Of a stretch of DNA of 64,000 nucleotides, positions 23,490 to 36,700 are shown one piece after another. How positions within the stretch are numbered: position 1 is the stretch's first letter; the number at the start of each line of letters is the position of its first letter. This DNA is from Phoronis australis. Lineage: Eukaryota > Phoronida > Phoronidae. The position numbers and the translations under genes are program-made. The notes beneath the pieces were generated by a model. That model was not told where the DNA came from. It worked only from the letters and a program-made list of their open reading frames with translations, and did no database searches. The stretch is from assembly GCA_002633005.1 (NCBI GenBank), contig NMRA01000238.1, forward strand, positions 248,001 through 312,000, given 5' to 3'.

Positions 23490-23990
23490 TATAATTCCAA
23501 CGTTGTACCATAAACATAATACAGAGCAGTGTCGTCGACATAAATAACCATTTGCAGTTGTCAACAAAGCTAATCAAATCACTAATATAAATGCTAAAAA
23601 GGCGGGGGTCTAGAACAGACTTTGAGGAACCTCACAGTTGACAGTCAAGAAATGTGAGCAGCAGTTATTGATATGTATAGAATGAATTCTGTCTGCGAGA
23701 TATGACATGAACCACTTCGGTTCCAAACCAGCAGAAGTCATAGCCACCTTGCTCAGAGACAGCCATGACGGACCGTGTCAAAGGTCTTTTTCAGGTCTAA
23801 AATACGGCACCAACAAGGCGTCTTTTGACAAAGTTGGACAACAAGTAATCTTTGAAGCCAATCATAGATGTGGCTGAGTAATGCCCAAATCTAAAACTGA
23901 CTAGAAGTAATATTAGTGAAGGTGAACCATTGGTTCAAAAATCTTCATGACTATTGATAAAGCCAAACAATAATTGGTTCGGGTCTCCTT
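23490..23990 (-). pseudogene. Broken non-LTR retrotransposon reverse transcriptase
   Basis: Reading the minus strand across frameshifts gives successive reverse-transcriptase landmarks: SFRFGHYSATSM, GAVF, LDLKKTFDTV, KWFMSYLADR, NNCCSHFLTVNCEVPQ, and a YVDDTALY box carrying the catalytic Asp pair. The order and spacing match the palm domain of LINE ORF2 proteins of the CR1/Jockey/RTE kind. Stops and at least two frameshifts break it, so it is an inactive 5'- and 3'-truncated copy. Confidence 0.8.
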
Positions 23991-26417
23991 TTTGTTGAAA
24001 ATCGAGCAGGTGGCATGGTATTTTTTAGCTGCTCCGTTATTCAAGAAGGGAAATTTATCTTAGACGAGCTTGGCAAATCATGGCGTTTCATACGTTGTAC
24101 CTTCCTTCGTGCATCTTTGCAAAAAGTACACGGAATTGAAATTGATGCGGGGAAGTTTTTAGTCGGTGGGCGTAGGTCTAAAAAGGAGTTGGGGAACCAA
24201 CTATGTTTAACAGCCTATAGTTACAGCAGCTATTTCGTTCATCATGTTTAAAAGTTGAAGAAACTTTTATCTTTTTCCAATCTGCTGCTATTTATGCACT
24301 CATGCAATGATTGCCTCTGTAGACTTGATCGTGCTTACCTCAGATTGGAGTAAATAAAACTGTTACCGTGTAAATTTCTTTATGATGTGGTGCGACGTCT
24401 TTCGAACTATGCTTATTACCATACAGTGTGTATTCTCAACATGGAAAAGACTGGTATCGACGAATTCGAGTGTTGATTATGCAAGTGATTAAAGAAGACC
24501 ATGCTGCTTCGTGAAGAACACGTTTTCATGCGCTTCATATCCACGTTGATTCAATAGTTTAGAGGCGAGCTTTCTCAAATTTGTGTTTATATATAAATAG
24601 ATATTACAGTACAATTGGGTGGTTCTTCGACATAAAGGTTACAGACCCATTTCGTTGTCCCACGTTCCCGCTGATCCTAATGAGCGCAACACAGAGATGT
24701 GTTTAGTTGAACAAAATAATTGTACAAGTTAAAAATATGATTCTACCGCAGTATTCAATTTTACCAGACAACGAATGCAGCTGACGTTTTAAAATCCACT
24801 TAAACGAAAACACTTTAATTATTAGTCACTAACTTCGTATTTATTCAGTTGTATTTCTTTATGATCGCTATATCGATTGCCACTGGAAAATGCAACCAGA
24901 AGTATATTTTAAGAGAGACCTGTTTACTCATCGTTTTACATTCGCATGATAATTTTAAATGAAAAATAATAAATTTGTCAATAATGACCTTTCTTAATTT
25001 TTAAATAACCATCACCCCTTTACAATTCTGAATAGTTCCAAAACAGCAATGTTTAAGTTTAAAAATTTATTAAACGCTATCAAAATTACACATTGACTCG
25101 TTCAACTTGATAAACCTGTCGTTGTAGCCACTTGGTGGCGCTATTTCTCATAGGTTACACATGTTGCAATGCAGGCTGCCGTAAAGTTTTTCTTTTCCTA
25201 TCTGAACATTTTTTCTTTACAGCAATGTCTATGATAGCGTGCGACTGCGACTCCTTTCAAGAAGTTCAAGCGTTGTGTATTTTATACCGATTTGTTCAAA
25301 CAGAAACTAATGACAAAAGGTTAGCGTTGTCAACACACACGTGCAGCGCTATAAACAGGTTTTATTAACAATTAAGTTTATTGATTACAAACGTACTATC
25401 AAAACTAATCTAGCTGATGAATTGTTCGAAAACAATACAGCAATAGAATATGGAACAATTTAATTAGTCAGCCGGGTCAAAAAACTCATATACGTACAAA
25501 ATAAACTTCACTTTGGAAATGAGAGCCATCGTGTTGACTGAAAAAAAAATTGCGTAAGAATGGTTGCACCAAATGTAAGACAATTCCCAGACATTTGTCG
25601 CTAGTGACTGCATAGATTTTTCATACCGATTTGATGCAACACTTTGCACAACGGGAACTGCAAATATCTGTCTGACCTCTTGAGATTCTACATGACTGAA
25701 GTCTTAAAATCAAAAGATGAAACTGACCTTTGATGACGAATGTGTTGCAAATATAAGACTTGCTCACATCAACACAACTACTTACCCCTTGTTTGGTGAT
25801 ATACTTTACTCTCTGTGTCCACTGCAATTGCCAATAAAGCCCATATGACTGTGAGGGGCCAACAACTCATCTGTGAAAAGTACATTAAGAAAATAATAAA
25901 ACATAATGGTGCACATGCTGCTTTTGTTCCCGATTTCCAAGGAATATTTCTTAGTGATTTCTGCCCATATGTTATTAAAAATGAAATTACAAAATGATTT
26001 ATAGTCGGCTTGTACACAGTTTCGGAAAGGCTTAAGTTGAAGTGATTGTTTATGAGGAGGCCTCTCAGAGGATGTAAGACATAATGTTTAGTAAATGTGT
26101 GTAGCTGTATGATCCATTGAAAATGATCTGTCATCTTAAAGGGGTATTTCCGGCCCACGTGTTTTGGTGGGTCAGCTGCAGATCAATATCCAAATGAATC
26201 TCCTCGATAAAAATAACTCTATACCAATCTGCAAGACAACTAAAACTGGATTACTCCTCGGCCACTGCTGGTAATTTTCAGTCAAAATTTGCGTCCTTCG
26301 TTACCTGCTGTTCATTACACATACCACGCAACTCACCGTTGTTAGGTTGTGCTCAGTTTAGGTCAGCACGGTATTGGGTTTCCGCTTAATGACTGTTAGT
26401 TCCCTATTTATGATGCA
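23991..26417. other. Intergenic stretch, nothing firmly supported
   Basis: The open frame at 24015-24251 (+) and the overlapping frames at 25778-26158 (-) and 25815-25997 (+) lack splice or family support. I see no RNA gene or clear mobile element here. Confidence 0.5.
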
Positions 26418-26641
26418 GTGGCGAATTTGGGGGGATAAGGGGGCCATGCCCCCCCCTAGAATTCTCCCAGATACTATTTGGCAGTTCTAGCATATGCACG
26501 CAACCAGGGGGCTCGGGGGGTGAATGCACAATGCATAGCCCTTGAACAAACCCCGTTTACCGTTTTTTTTTAGTAACAAGGGCCACATATCCAAAAATTC
26601 GAGACCTCTGCATCCCTACATTTTAGGCTGGNCCGCCCCTG
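26418..26641. mobile_element. Short element with CAGTGGCGAA / CCGCCCCTG termini
   Basis: Begins CAGTGGCGAATTTGG and ends CCGCCCCTG, with G-tract, CATGCCCCC and AGAATTCTCCCAGAT plus GGCAG internal strings shared with 19370-19529. It contains an undetermined base at 26632, so the right end is slightly uncertain. Confidence 0.6.
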
Positions 26642-29600
26642 CGATAAGCCAGACAGCAGAATACACAAACTTGGCAATTATAGGGTTAGTAAGTAAATCC
26701 ATATTGCCTTTGTGTGTGCTAATCTGGGCCGTCTCCAAATGGGTTTTCGTCCACACCTGGCTGTCCTTGACCACCGTGCAATGAACACTCGGCCGAAACA
26801 GCCCCGTGCACACAGTTATGACGGATTCTATTTGTTGTCACACGCAGACCTCTCACGTCATGGACTTACGTAAGAGTTCTTTGTCCATGACGGGCCTTCA
26901 TGTGAATGGAGCGCCCGGATGAAGGAAGATCGGTCCTCTTTGGCAGGGTCACTGACATGAACCTTAGTGTTAAAGAATTTCGTGAACACCTGTGTGTTTG
27001 TTTATTGTCCAGCCAGTGGTAAAGACCCTTTGAACCTCCTCTGTTCAACCAACCTTCGAGTAGGTGTGTAAATGACGACCGTATGGGGGAGGGGGTGGGG
27101 GGTAGGATCTTTATACATATTTTACAATCATGTGAGGATTGCTGAAGACCCAGTGACCGAGGCAGTTTGCCCCCAAACGTCTACGACTGGAATATCAATT
27201 GATCGACATGAGTCTGACCGACAGCTACGTGGTCATTTAGGTTTAGCCGGTACGAAACACAATAAAGTTTGGTGCAACTGTGAATCAAATCTTCGTAGTT
27301 GCATCGAGTGACACGCTATAGTGGGGCATACACACGGGGAACACACATTCCAGTACTCATTATAAACAAATCAGGTTTTTTACCTTGCTACGGTGCCTGT
27401 CGATTCAAATTGCAATCAATAGTTGGTCAACCAGATTCTCAGATCTTCTCAAATCCTTCATTCAATATGCAGAGAGTGTTGTCTTGGTCAGGATAAAAAG
27501 TCCGCGATTTAAACGAGAAATGAAACAATAACTGCATGGCGTTAAATATTTCAGAGCCACACTTCTAGTGGTCAGTTCATGTGACACGCTAAAAAACAGA
27601 AAATCAAGAGGTATTCGCGAACTCCATTCAACAATGGCAAAGCTAATTTACAAAAGAGGACTGTTGAAACGGCCTATTATTCGGGCATCGATCGTCAATA
27701 ATCTCCTCAGGCATAATGTTGTCAAGTGAAAAGCCAGGATGAAAGAGTTGCAAATGTAAACGTGCAGCGTGTGTTAGACCTAGTTTTCACTCTGCGTTCC
27801 TTAGCGACGAGAGACGGACTAAGGCGATTGTACGAGCGCCAATGTTGGTACATTGCAGAAAGCGAGTCCGGACCACTACACCGGGAGGAAAGGGACTAAC
27901 GCAAAAGCTTGATAGATTGTTTATTATCAAATTCCCGCGCTCAGCTGAATGCGATTGTGGGGATATTTTAAATTTTGATAAATGTAAAGCTCGACTCTCA
28001 TGAAATTTGTTATACTTGTTATTGTTACGACAGAATATGGTTATAGAGAAGTGTGTGCTCCCATGTACATGTGCACAAGATAACGAGCAGGCTTACTGCC
28101 TAATTGCAACTCTATTTGACCCCAGTCTGCACGAGGCTCTGGCTGTAGTAACAGAGTACAAGAATATATTACATTTTAACGAAAATGACGTTAGCTTATT
28201 TAGATGGCTTTTAAAAAATAACTTTTTCTATTTTTGAGTGAAAAAAGTCCGTAAAAATTAATTGCATTTGGTAATTTCAAAATTTACTCCTCGTTCACTG
28301 TACATGATACATAATGACCTGTGGTTTAGACATTTTACATCTGAATATGCATGCTTCATGCGTTGACGTTGCCGTTAAACAACTATGTTTTATTGTTGTT
28401 ACAACATGGTCTCAAGTGCAAAATAAATGATGATTAGGATACTGAGAATAATATTTCCATAGGTTGCATCAAATCATAAAAGCATGTCCAGTTTATACTT
28501 TTCTCTTTAAAATGCCAATTATCAGACACATTTTTAATTGATGAGCGTCATTTGGTGGTTCCATTCGGAACTACAATTGCACATAGTTAACATTATTATT
28601 GAGGCTCAGAGTTCCTTAAAAACGATACGACATTGAATGTTAGACAACTTCTTTCTGCATTTCTCGTATTGTCTAAAAATTCTCCTTGTGTGCTGACCGC
28701 ATGTTTTCAGTAGCGCGCCGAGAGACATCGTTAAAAGAATAATTAATGGGCTAAAAATATTTGTGTATTACCATAATATCAAAACTCCTAGCCTTATCAT
28801 CAAAACCAACTTGAGTGAAAATGCAGAACGAATGTCAATCAAATGTAGCATTGTATACCAATTTTCATACCCTGAGAATGAAAGTGTTCGTGCTGCCTAA
28901 AGACAGCATTACGTTGGCCAGACTGTGTGTTCACATTCGCGCAGGTTGTTCTATCACTTACAAAATGGCGCTATCAAAACCATTTTGAATTTGTGCATCG
29001 TAGAAGAGTGTAGCGGAAGGAGTAAGAGGATAAAACTACTGTCAGGTACATAGAGAAAGACAAACAAAGATTGTTATAATTTGAGTCTATATTGATAGAG
29101 AGGCCCGTTCTTAACCACCAGTTCACAGGCTCCAGTAAAGCACTGTCTTTATTCAAGTAGTCTCACCTCCTTTGCCCACCGGCTGGCTATATTGCACTAT
29201 TGATATTACAGGCTCTGTTTGCTCACCTGCTATGCCAAGTACCTTATTGCTATGTTGTACAGGGTTTATTATGCCATGAACTGTACTGTGATGCCTCACT
29301 GCTCACTGAGGTCTCATTTTATTTATTGTCTTGTCCATGAATGTAGTATACATTCCAAGTACTCCGGTCTACTATAATTTCTAAAACAAATTTTCTATCG
29401 TTTGTTCCTTTAACGATATTGTTCGGAGAGCCAGTGCACAGATGCGATCCGCACACAAAGAGTGTTTTTAGGCAATACGAGAAACGCAGAAAGAAGTTAT
29501 CAAACAATCAATGTCGTATCGTTTTTAACAAACTCTACACCCGAGAGGCACTGCTGCCAAAGTATACTATGTTATTGAGGTTGCAAACAAAATGTACAAC

Positions 29601-30046
29601 CTGGTAATCTAGGCAATTAATTTGATAAAACATTAACAAAGTCTTTCGCGGATCGAAATTGGAAAGCACTAGGTTTTCTAAAAATGCAATAAACTCACAC
29701 ATGATGGTAATAAATGTTCACTATTTTAATTTCAGATTTCATAACTCCTTTATTACGAACGTCTGCTTAATCCTTCAAAATTTATGTTGCTTGGTAAATT
29801 ATGAGTATTTGTAACTTAACAGCATTAAAGTAAGGAAAAAAACAGTCTCAGTTTTATACGATCTGGCACTTATGATTTTGACCACCTAAAAAGTACGAGT
29901 GCCAAGACTTCTCTTATATAGGAAAATGTAAGCTCAACCGTGATATGTGTACACAATAGGTACACTATCCAAAATGAAACAATGAAAACATTATTTCATT
30001 AAAGTGCCCAAATATTCGATACTGGCACATAGCCAGTGAAATCAGT
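26642..30046. other. Intergenic stretch, no gene recognised
   Basis: No exon with both family resemblance and splice sites was found. The frame at 28007-28237 (+) has plausible composition (HEALAVVTEYKNILHF) but no supporting acceptor, donor or homology that I recognise. Confidence 0.5.
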
Positions 30047-30232
30047 TCAGACGTGCACGTGAAGCCTGGGATCCAACTCGTATTCCCTTAGTCTTGCTTT
30101 GACATCCTTTGGAAGGTTATTTTTTTCTTTTTCGTCCATAGCGCTGTACGATGTTAGGAACACTGAGCTGGTTTGACAAGACGGCACCCTTAGCAGTAGT
30201 AGATCTTCCGTGTAAAACCTGTTACGATACAA
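30047..30232 (-). CDS. Possible small terminal exon or micropeptide, unrecognised
   Basis: The minus-strand frame ends MDEKEKNNLPKDVKARLRE then YELDPRLHVHV and a stop. The highly charged, low-complexity-free sequence is unlike the random frames around it. The Met lies in a fair start context (G at +4). Upstream in the same frame several AG acceptors are possible, so it may be a last coding exon rather than a 30-residue peptide. I do not recognise it. No partner exon was identified, so this is weak. Confidence 0.25.
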   Translation of the reverse strand: MYRNRFYTEDLLLLRVPSCQTSSVFLTSYSAMDEKEKNNLPKDVKARLREYELDPRLHVHV

Positions 30233-30520
30233 AATGCATCTATAATATGTTATGTTATATTATGTTTTGCTTTAATGCAGGCCTCCTGATGAGAAAAAAA
30301 TTCCAACTGTATATCATTGGCTCTCTTGGCCTAAAGTTGCATTGACCACTAAAATGTCACAACCCGACATTTTATGCCAAGTCATAGTTAACCCCTAATG
30401 AATGTCGCTCCAAACCAAGGATACATTTCTGTAAGACACCAGTCATGCAGAGACGGGCTCTGTATGAAATTTACAACCCTCACAGTTGTACGCATTGCTG
30501 TCATTACGTAGCACGTTTTT

Positions 30521-31178
30521 AAGACCTGGGGTCTAATCTTTGAACTTGAATTCGGACTCTCTCAAAATTATTTTGGCGTTTTCAATTCTACTTTTGTGCG
30601 AACTCCATATGAGTGTCTATCATTCTGTGCTCGGGTACATTACAGTTAATGCGTGTGACTTTCTAGTCCAATTTCGCACTTGATGAACCCTACATTCGTA
30701 TCACGAACTGGAGCAAAAACTCGACATTAAGAAAAGAATTTTATACTTAAAGATTATTTTAAATAATGGTATTTTATATGAATACCATAGAACCTGGAGA
30801 AACTGATTAGCCATAACTTTTTTCTAACAACATCGTAGCTAAAGTGGGTGGGTATGTTGAGGGGGTGAATGCGAGTGTGCGTTCGTGCGTACGTATGTGT
30901 GGTAAGAGTGAGAATAGCTTGCATTTTTTTGTATTTCATGTTTTGTATTTATGTTCTTGATAGCAATGAAAATATAAAAAATCGACCTTTCGAATTCAGA
31001 CTCGAAATCTTAGCCTTGATGTTGGGGTCGTCAAGTGCAACGTGACGTAAGCCATCATGCACTCGAGCACAGAATACTAGTCTCGTATACATTGAATTCG
31101 CATAAAAACCAGAATAGAAAATGTCATAAATAATTTCGAATTTGATGTCGAGTAAAGAGATTAGACCCCGGGCCCTGA
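30521..31178. mobile_element. Non-autonomous element with inverted ends
   Basis: The left end GACCTGGGGTCTAATCTTT and the right end AAAGAGATTAGACCCCGGGCC are inverted copies. Just inside, the left end has TTGAATTCGGACTC and TTATTTTGGCGTTTTC; the right half carries the complementary features. The length is about 650 bases with no coding. Diverged relatives lie near 140-300 and 34815-35035. Confidence 0.6.
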
Positions 31179-31436
31179 ATACATCTGGTTAGGAACCTAG
31201 ACAGTATTTCAGACCAAAGAAGGAACCAAAACTATGGTTGTGAGTGGGGTGTGAATCAAAGAGTTTGGGTTCGAGACTCTACGTGTTCTGGAACGCACCT
31301 AGTACCTTCTCCGGCCATGTCAATGATTTCCAATCCTTAACACTATAGACGTGATAAGGATGTAGCGAAGAGCTGACTGACGGTCTGAGAAGCACAGTGG
31401 TGAGTGACTGACAGAGTGATAGACATACAATGATAA

Positions 31437-31644
31437 AAGATAACTAACTGCAGGCCGTCTGACGGCGCATGTGGGCCCATTGCACTGATCACCTGGAAGT
31501 ATTTTTATGCTTTAATAATATATGGTTAAAACCGATCTGATCGAGCTTGAAACCTGACTCAAGGGTTTAGCTGTGTGACCAAGTGGAATTCGAACCCACG
31601 ACCTCGAGTAAAGAAAGCAGGCACGTATCACGCTAGGCCTCCAC
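31437..31644 (-). mobile_element. tRNA-derived SINE, copy 2
   Basis: On the minus strand this has A box GGCCTAGCGTGATACG, B box GTGGGTTCGAATTCC, and the 3' tail AAAGCATAAAAATACT, TCCAGGTGATCAGT and GGGCCCACATGCG, as in the copy at 10950-11192. A 10-base direct repeat ACAATGATAA flanks it (31427-31436 and 31645-31654). The tail is more similar between copies than the body. Confidence 0.82.
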
Positions 31645-31659
31645 ACAATGATAACTCAG

Positions 31660-33536
31660 TCAGCAGATTTGATGTCAAAAATGTGACAACTTATGAATGT
31701 CTACGATAGGGAAATTGCGTACTGTTAAAAACAAATCACGAATCATTGGCAAGAATGCCAGCATAGCAAGATATGCGCCATCTGATGACCACTTCTCCTA
31801 ACTCATAAATGATTCAGTCAGGTGGTTGAAAATTGCCGTCCACACGACCGTAGTTTGACGTCAGTACCTCGTGCTTAACTTCGAGGGTGCTCAAGTCTAC
31901 TTAGAAAATGCAAAGCTAAGGAAACTGAGTGGGACAAACCAGCATCAATGAATTGACTGGTGTCGACAGATGGGTTGAAAAGTTTGGGCCCTGTCAGCGA
32001 ATACTAACTTGAAAAATCTACAAGACATGAACTGATTCATCAGAGACTTACTGTGGTCAATGATGGCGACTTAATATTTATCTGATCAATTGCCTAAACA
32101 TCATTTGCTCAATAAATTACCACCTCTTGGGAACTACAAGTTTTATCGATTTTTCATCGATGTTATTGGACTAGAATAGCAATGGCGATATAAGGTAAGC
32201 TATCACTGTTGGTATCTCTGGGGTAAAATTTGTCTATTTTGAATATAGATACTTGAAAAACGCTTATTCAAGGAAAAATACTCGTTTATTTTAAACAGAT
32301 AGCATCGCTTGATTATTTGGATATTGTCATATTCGTCAAAAATTTAAGGGAGAAGCAGAGTTAAACAAAGTCGAGTTTCTGTTTGACGACCAGCGCTAAT
32401 AGTTTTCGGTGCCGTTGTTTATTGAAGACTGGTTGAAGTTAATCACTTTTTTATTTTCGGGCCGAGCGTACAAAGGTCTACACAAACAAAACATCTAACG
32501 CAATATCTTCATGTTCTAATGCTGCAGCCAGTGCTGCGGAATCTTGTCTTGTGAGGAACTCTTCGTTCACATTCAGTAATTGTCGCAGCCGTTGATTGAT
32601 TCAGCATCTTGCTGTTTCTAGCTGGTCGCCCATTGAACTCTGTCACTACTCATTCTGTAACTGTTGACACTGCCACTCACTCTCACTAACTCGTGCCCGG
32701 GTAATGATAGTCGCAGCAATGCAATATTGTAAATTCACAAATTCAGGTACATTCTAGGAATTTTTGGAGTCTACCCAAACATTCGACAAATATATGCAGG
32801 GTCTAGAATGATCCAGACAATACTACGCTGCAACCTACTAGACTATTCTCAAGTACGCTCCGTTGTAAAGAAATATACAACCACTGGCATGACATAAGTA
32901 GGTCGGCTCAAACAATTGCTAACTTCTAGTAAACTATTAAAACTAAAACCATTGTTAGTCTTCCTTTTTTTGACACCCTGAAAGTCCCCAATGGACGCTT
33001 TCTGGTAACGTGTGCTTTATCGGAAGAAAAACCTGCGGCATGTCCTATCACATGAGAAAATATTTGATGAAACTACAGCACACAGTAAAAAAATACAAAA
33101 AATACATTTACTTGTGGCTTCATTCCACTCTTTGAGTTTGTGTTTCATTTGTCATGTAGGCTAACACAAAGGATTAATTTATCATCGGAGCACAAAGTGG
33201 ACATTTTGAACACAACCCAAATTTGTATGTAAAATAACTGTTGTCCAAACAAACTGTACCTTAATCGTATAATAAAAAATACGTAAAACCGAACAATCAT
33301 GGAACCAGTCTATAAGCTACATAGCAGATCAGTTTATCATTCCGACAACGACATAGTCATATTTGAAATTGTTAAAGTGAAAACGGGGAGTCCGACGTTT
33401 TTCTGTCTGCTTTCTTTTCGACCAGTTGAATAACTCATGACATATTTTTCTCATTATGTGTTTCAGTTGGAAAACAGGCTATGGATAATGCTTGTACTTA
33501 CCAGGCCAACTATCGGGTTCTAAAAGTTTTTGAAGT
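31660..33536. other. Intergenic stretch upstream of the membrane-protein gene
   Basis: No gene or clear repeat seen. The promoter and any 5' untranslated exon of the plus-strand gene starting at 33537 should lie here. Confidence 0.5.
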
Positions 33537-33769
33537 ATGTTTGCTACAGTGCTTGCGATAGGATATTGCATCGCCTGTCAGAGAACTGCCGTAGAAGGCG
33601 CTGCCAGCGCGATTAACTCGACAACGGGACCACATAAAGAGACCCTCCCTGCTGACACGACAACATTCCATGAATCGGAGAATACTCAAAGCAACGCAAA
33701 AGAAAGTGTTGCCACAAATTTGATAAGTGTGCCAGAATCGTTGACTACTTCCAGCGGGTTTGTTCAGAA
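33537..33769 (+). CDS. Membrane-protein exon 1: start and ectodomain
   Basis: Begins MFATVLAIGYCIACQ, hydrophobic but without the usual basic n-region. A Thr/Ser/Asn-rich stretch up to GFVQ follows. An in-frame TGA six bases upstream of the ATG limits extension. The donor is AA|GTACGT. Two bases (aa) remain and pair with the first base of exon 2 to give Asn. Confidence 0.6.
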
Positions 33770-36700
33770 GTACGTGAAAAGCAGCTATAGTAAACATACT
33801 GCACAACACTCACTTTAAGGAGCATTAAATCCGCGACTTCTTTCGAAGACAACTTTTGATTTAGGCTACATTTTATCGTGTTCTATTTGCAGAGTAGAAA
33901 TGATTTCTCGGATTGAAAAGAACCGAAACTTGTTATTAGTTCAGACCAGGCACATTGCGGTGCTTGTCGAGGGTGGTTAGTTTCAGTCGCGATGGCATTA
34001 CGTGCGTCAAGGAAATCCTAGGCGATTTGTTGTATTTTGTATCAATTTCGCAAATGTCGTCAACTATCAGTCTTAACTTCAGCGTGATCGGATTACCCTA
34101 ATACCTCTAGAATCGTTAACTCAAAAGTTTTGTTTAATCCACGAGTCAATTCGACGCATTTTAGGGCTCACTTTCAATCTTTTATTTTTGTTTGACGTTT
34201 GCGTTGTCATACTTGCACTGATGTGCATGTTTCAATGGACTTGTGCTTTCAATTTTTGTGCGCTCAAGTGCCAAGGGCTGTTTTTCTTCGCACTGTCCAC
34301 GCGTCACCAAATTATCTATGACGTCACCGCCATGATTAGGAGTCGATAACCACTCTACAATGCCTTTGAAAAAACAGAGCTGCAGCGCCGAAGATGAGAT
34401 CCCTGAATTCAAACAGACGATCAAATACGTATTGTCGGTTTGGTAAAGCAAACTCGTCTGTGAAAAAGTTAACGTTTTCAACACCAGATTCGTTGCTGCT
34501 TTAACATTGTAATCATGTTGGTATTGACCATTGGTCTAATTCAAAATGGAGATACTAATTGATTAATACATAACTCATGTGGAGTTATAGCTATACACTA
34601 ATATATTAGAGTATGATGGCATTGGAAATCAATTTTGTCGTACTAATAGTTTTTCAATGAATGTATTTCCCTTGCATTTGTACAACTTTCAGATGTTAAA
34701 ATTTAATACTGTCTAATGCTTACGCCCTGAAAATTACGTCGTGTATTTCATTCAAGCTAAGCTTCTTGACAACATCATACCAATCAAAAACTACAACGTT
34801 ATGAACACTTTCTACAAGTCCTGGTCTTGGAGTTTAATCTTTTTTTACTCCAAATCAAACTCGAAATTATTTTGGCGTTTTCTATTTAACTTTACAGCGA
34901 GCTCAATATACGAGTCTATTATAACATGTTGAGTACCTGGTAGCTTACGTGAGTTACTTTTAAACCAAGTTTGCACTCGATGACCTCAGCATGAATCTGA
35001 AAATTGGAGTCTGAATTCGAAATCTCGGTGTGTTTATACACTGTATACACATCTACACAGCGTGCTTACAGTAGCCATTGGATGCAAACTGTTAATATCA
35101 CACTTTGCACGCCTGAGCATATAGACGCGCATACTGCAAGTTCGAGTGAGTTTGCACCAAAGTCGTCCGTAGACCTCACTGTCACGACTTCAAGGTTAAA
35201 TAGGATCGAATTTGGAATATTTTCAATTTAATAACGAGTAACCTCAACCAATACAACAGTCGTACACAATTTTGATTTAAATTTCAATCACGTTTGGGGC
35301 CTTCTCCCGAAGAATTCGTAAACAATTTTGTTTTCATTTAAGCCAGGACTTTTAGTCAGTGCATTCTTATTTAAAAACTGGATACTTTGATACTCTACAA
35401 TTGCTATGCTAAGGTGAAACGATAGACAATTTTTGAAGTTGTTTGCTCATCCTCTTTCTCCATACTCCATCAATTTATTTGAACAACTTTCCAAATTAGG
35501 TTTATTCCACTGTTTCTAGTGTACCATCGGGCGACTCCTCTTGGACGATAAAAATACTACTGCCGTGTATTTTGGCTGTACTGGTATTGATTGCGTTGCT
35601 GGTTATCGCAGTTTTGTGTCTCCTAAGGCAAAAACGATTGCGGTATCATTTGAAAGCGAGACGACGGAAATCAGCTACTTTCCTCAGGTAAATTATCGTT
35701 TAAAGTATGTTATTATTAATATATTGTATTGTGTAGCACTCATTTTGCCTTCTTCAAGCCAAAGAAATTAAAACATTTTCGGAAACGATGTTCACGGATT
35801 CACGGCTATGTTACGTAACCAGTAAGCTATTTTGACGGACAGTTCCTTCATTCTGTAAATTAAACAGAAATCACTTTACGGCCTTTTGAAAAGTACTTTT
35901 GGATGGATCTGGCAATTATGACAACCGAATATTGTACAGAAGTCTGTTTCTATGCATCAGTGCAAACACGGGACACCACTGAATCGACTTCAAATTTGAC
36001 ATCCATATTTCATAAAATTTCTCTTTGCCAACCAGTTTCAGAGAGAAAGAATACACCGAGGACTATTTCCGAGAGAATATACACATTAACGAACTCATCT
36101 TTTGTGACCCATCGTAAGTACTTTTTTGATTTAGAAACGATAATTTTTAACATATATTCGAACAATATATTGTTTATAACGTACGTCTGTTTTGAGAGAT
36201 GAGATCGAGAACAGATACCTGCGAACAGAAGTCATGTAATATAACAGCAATATGACAAACGAACAATGGCAGCGCTCGATTGGCCGACCTGCAGGTTCCG
36301 AATGCGACCTCAGATTGTGTTTGGCGACCTGGGAAAAATCTCACCTTAAATTCGTTTCAAAGTTCGTATTGACCTCCAAGCTTTAAATTACTGAGAGTTT
36401 TCCAAGATTTATCAACAAACTTGAGAGACTCCAAAACAGCAGTCTTCGTGTCATCACTGGATGTACAAAATGTACGTCAGTCACAGCATTACGCTACCTT
36501 GTCTGTGTTCCCAGCATTGCAGACAGACAGTCTCTTCTACAAAGTGTTATGGTAGCCAAGGCTGCTCAGTGCCCCTTCCATCCGTTGCACTGTCAAGTGA
36601 AGACTGCGCTTGACAGATGCTTGAACCCCGTTCCTGTAACAGCAGCCTATCGACTTCGTCCAAGGACTTTCCGCAGTGCGTCCTACCAAAGGCTTAGCAG

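Noticed and set aside
25778-26158. Minus-strand 126-residue frame with a hydrophobic segment.
   Set aside because: No splice sites or family motif; an overlapping plus-strand frame looks just as good, so both are likely chance.
35903-36202. Plus-strand open frame after the transmembrane exon, ending at a GTAAG donor, considered as an extra exon of the membrane protein.
   Set aside because: Its possible acceptors leave two bases and its donor leaves one, which does not fit the phase of the flanking exons (two bases left, one needed). The direct 35687-39642 join is perfect without it.
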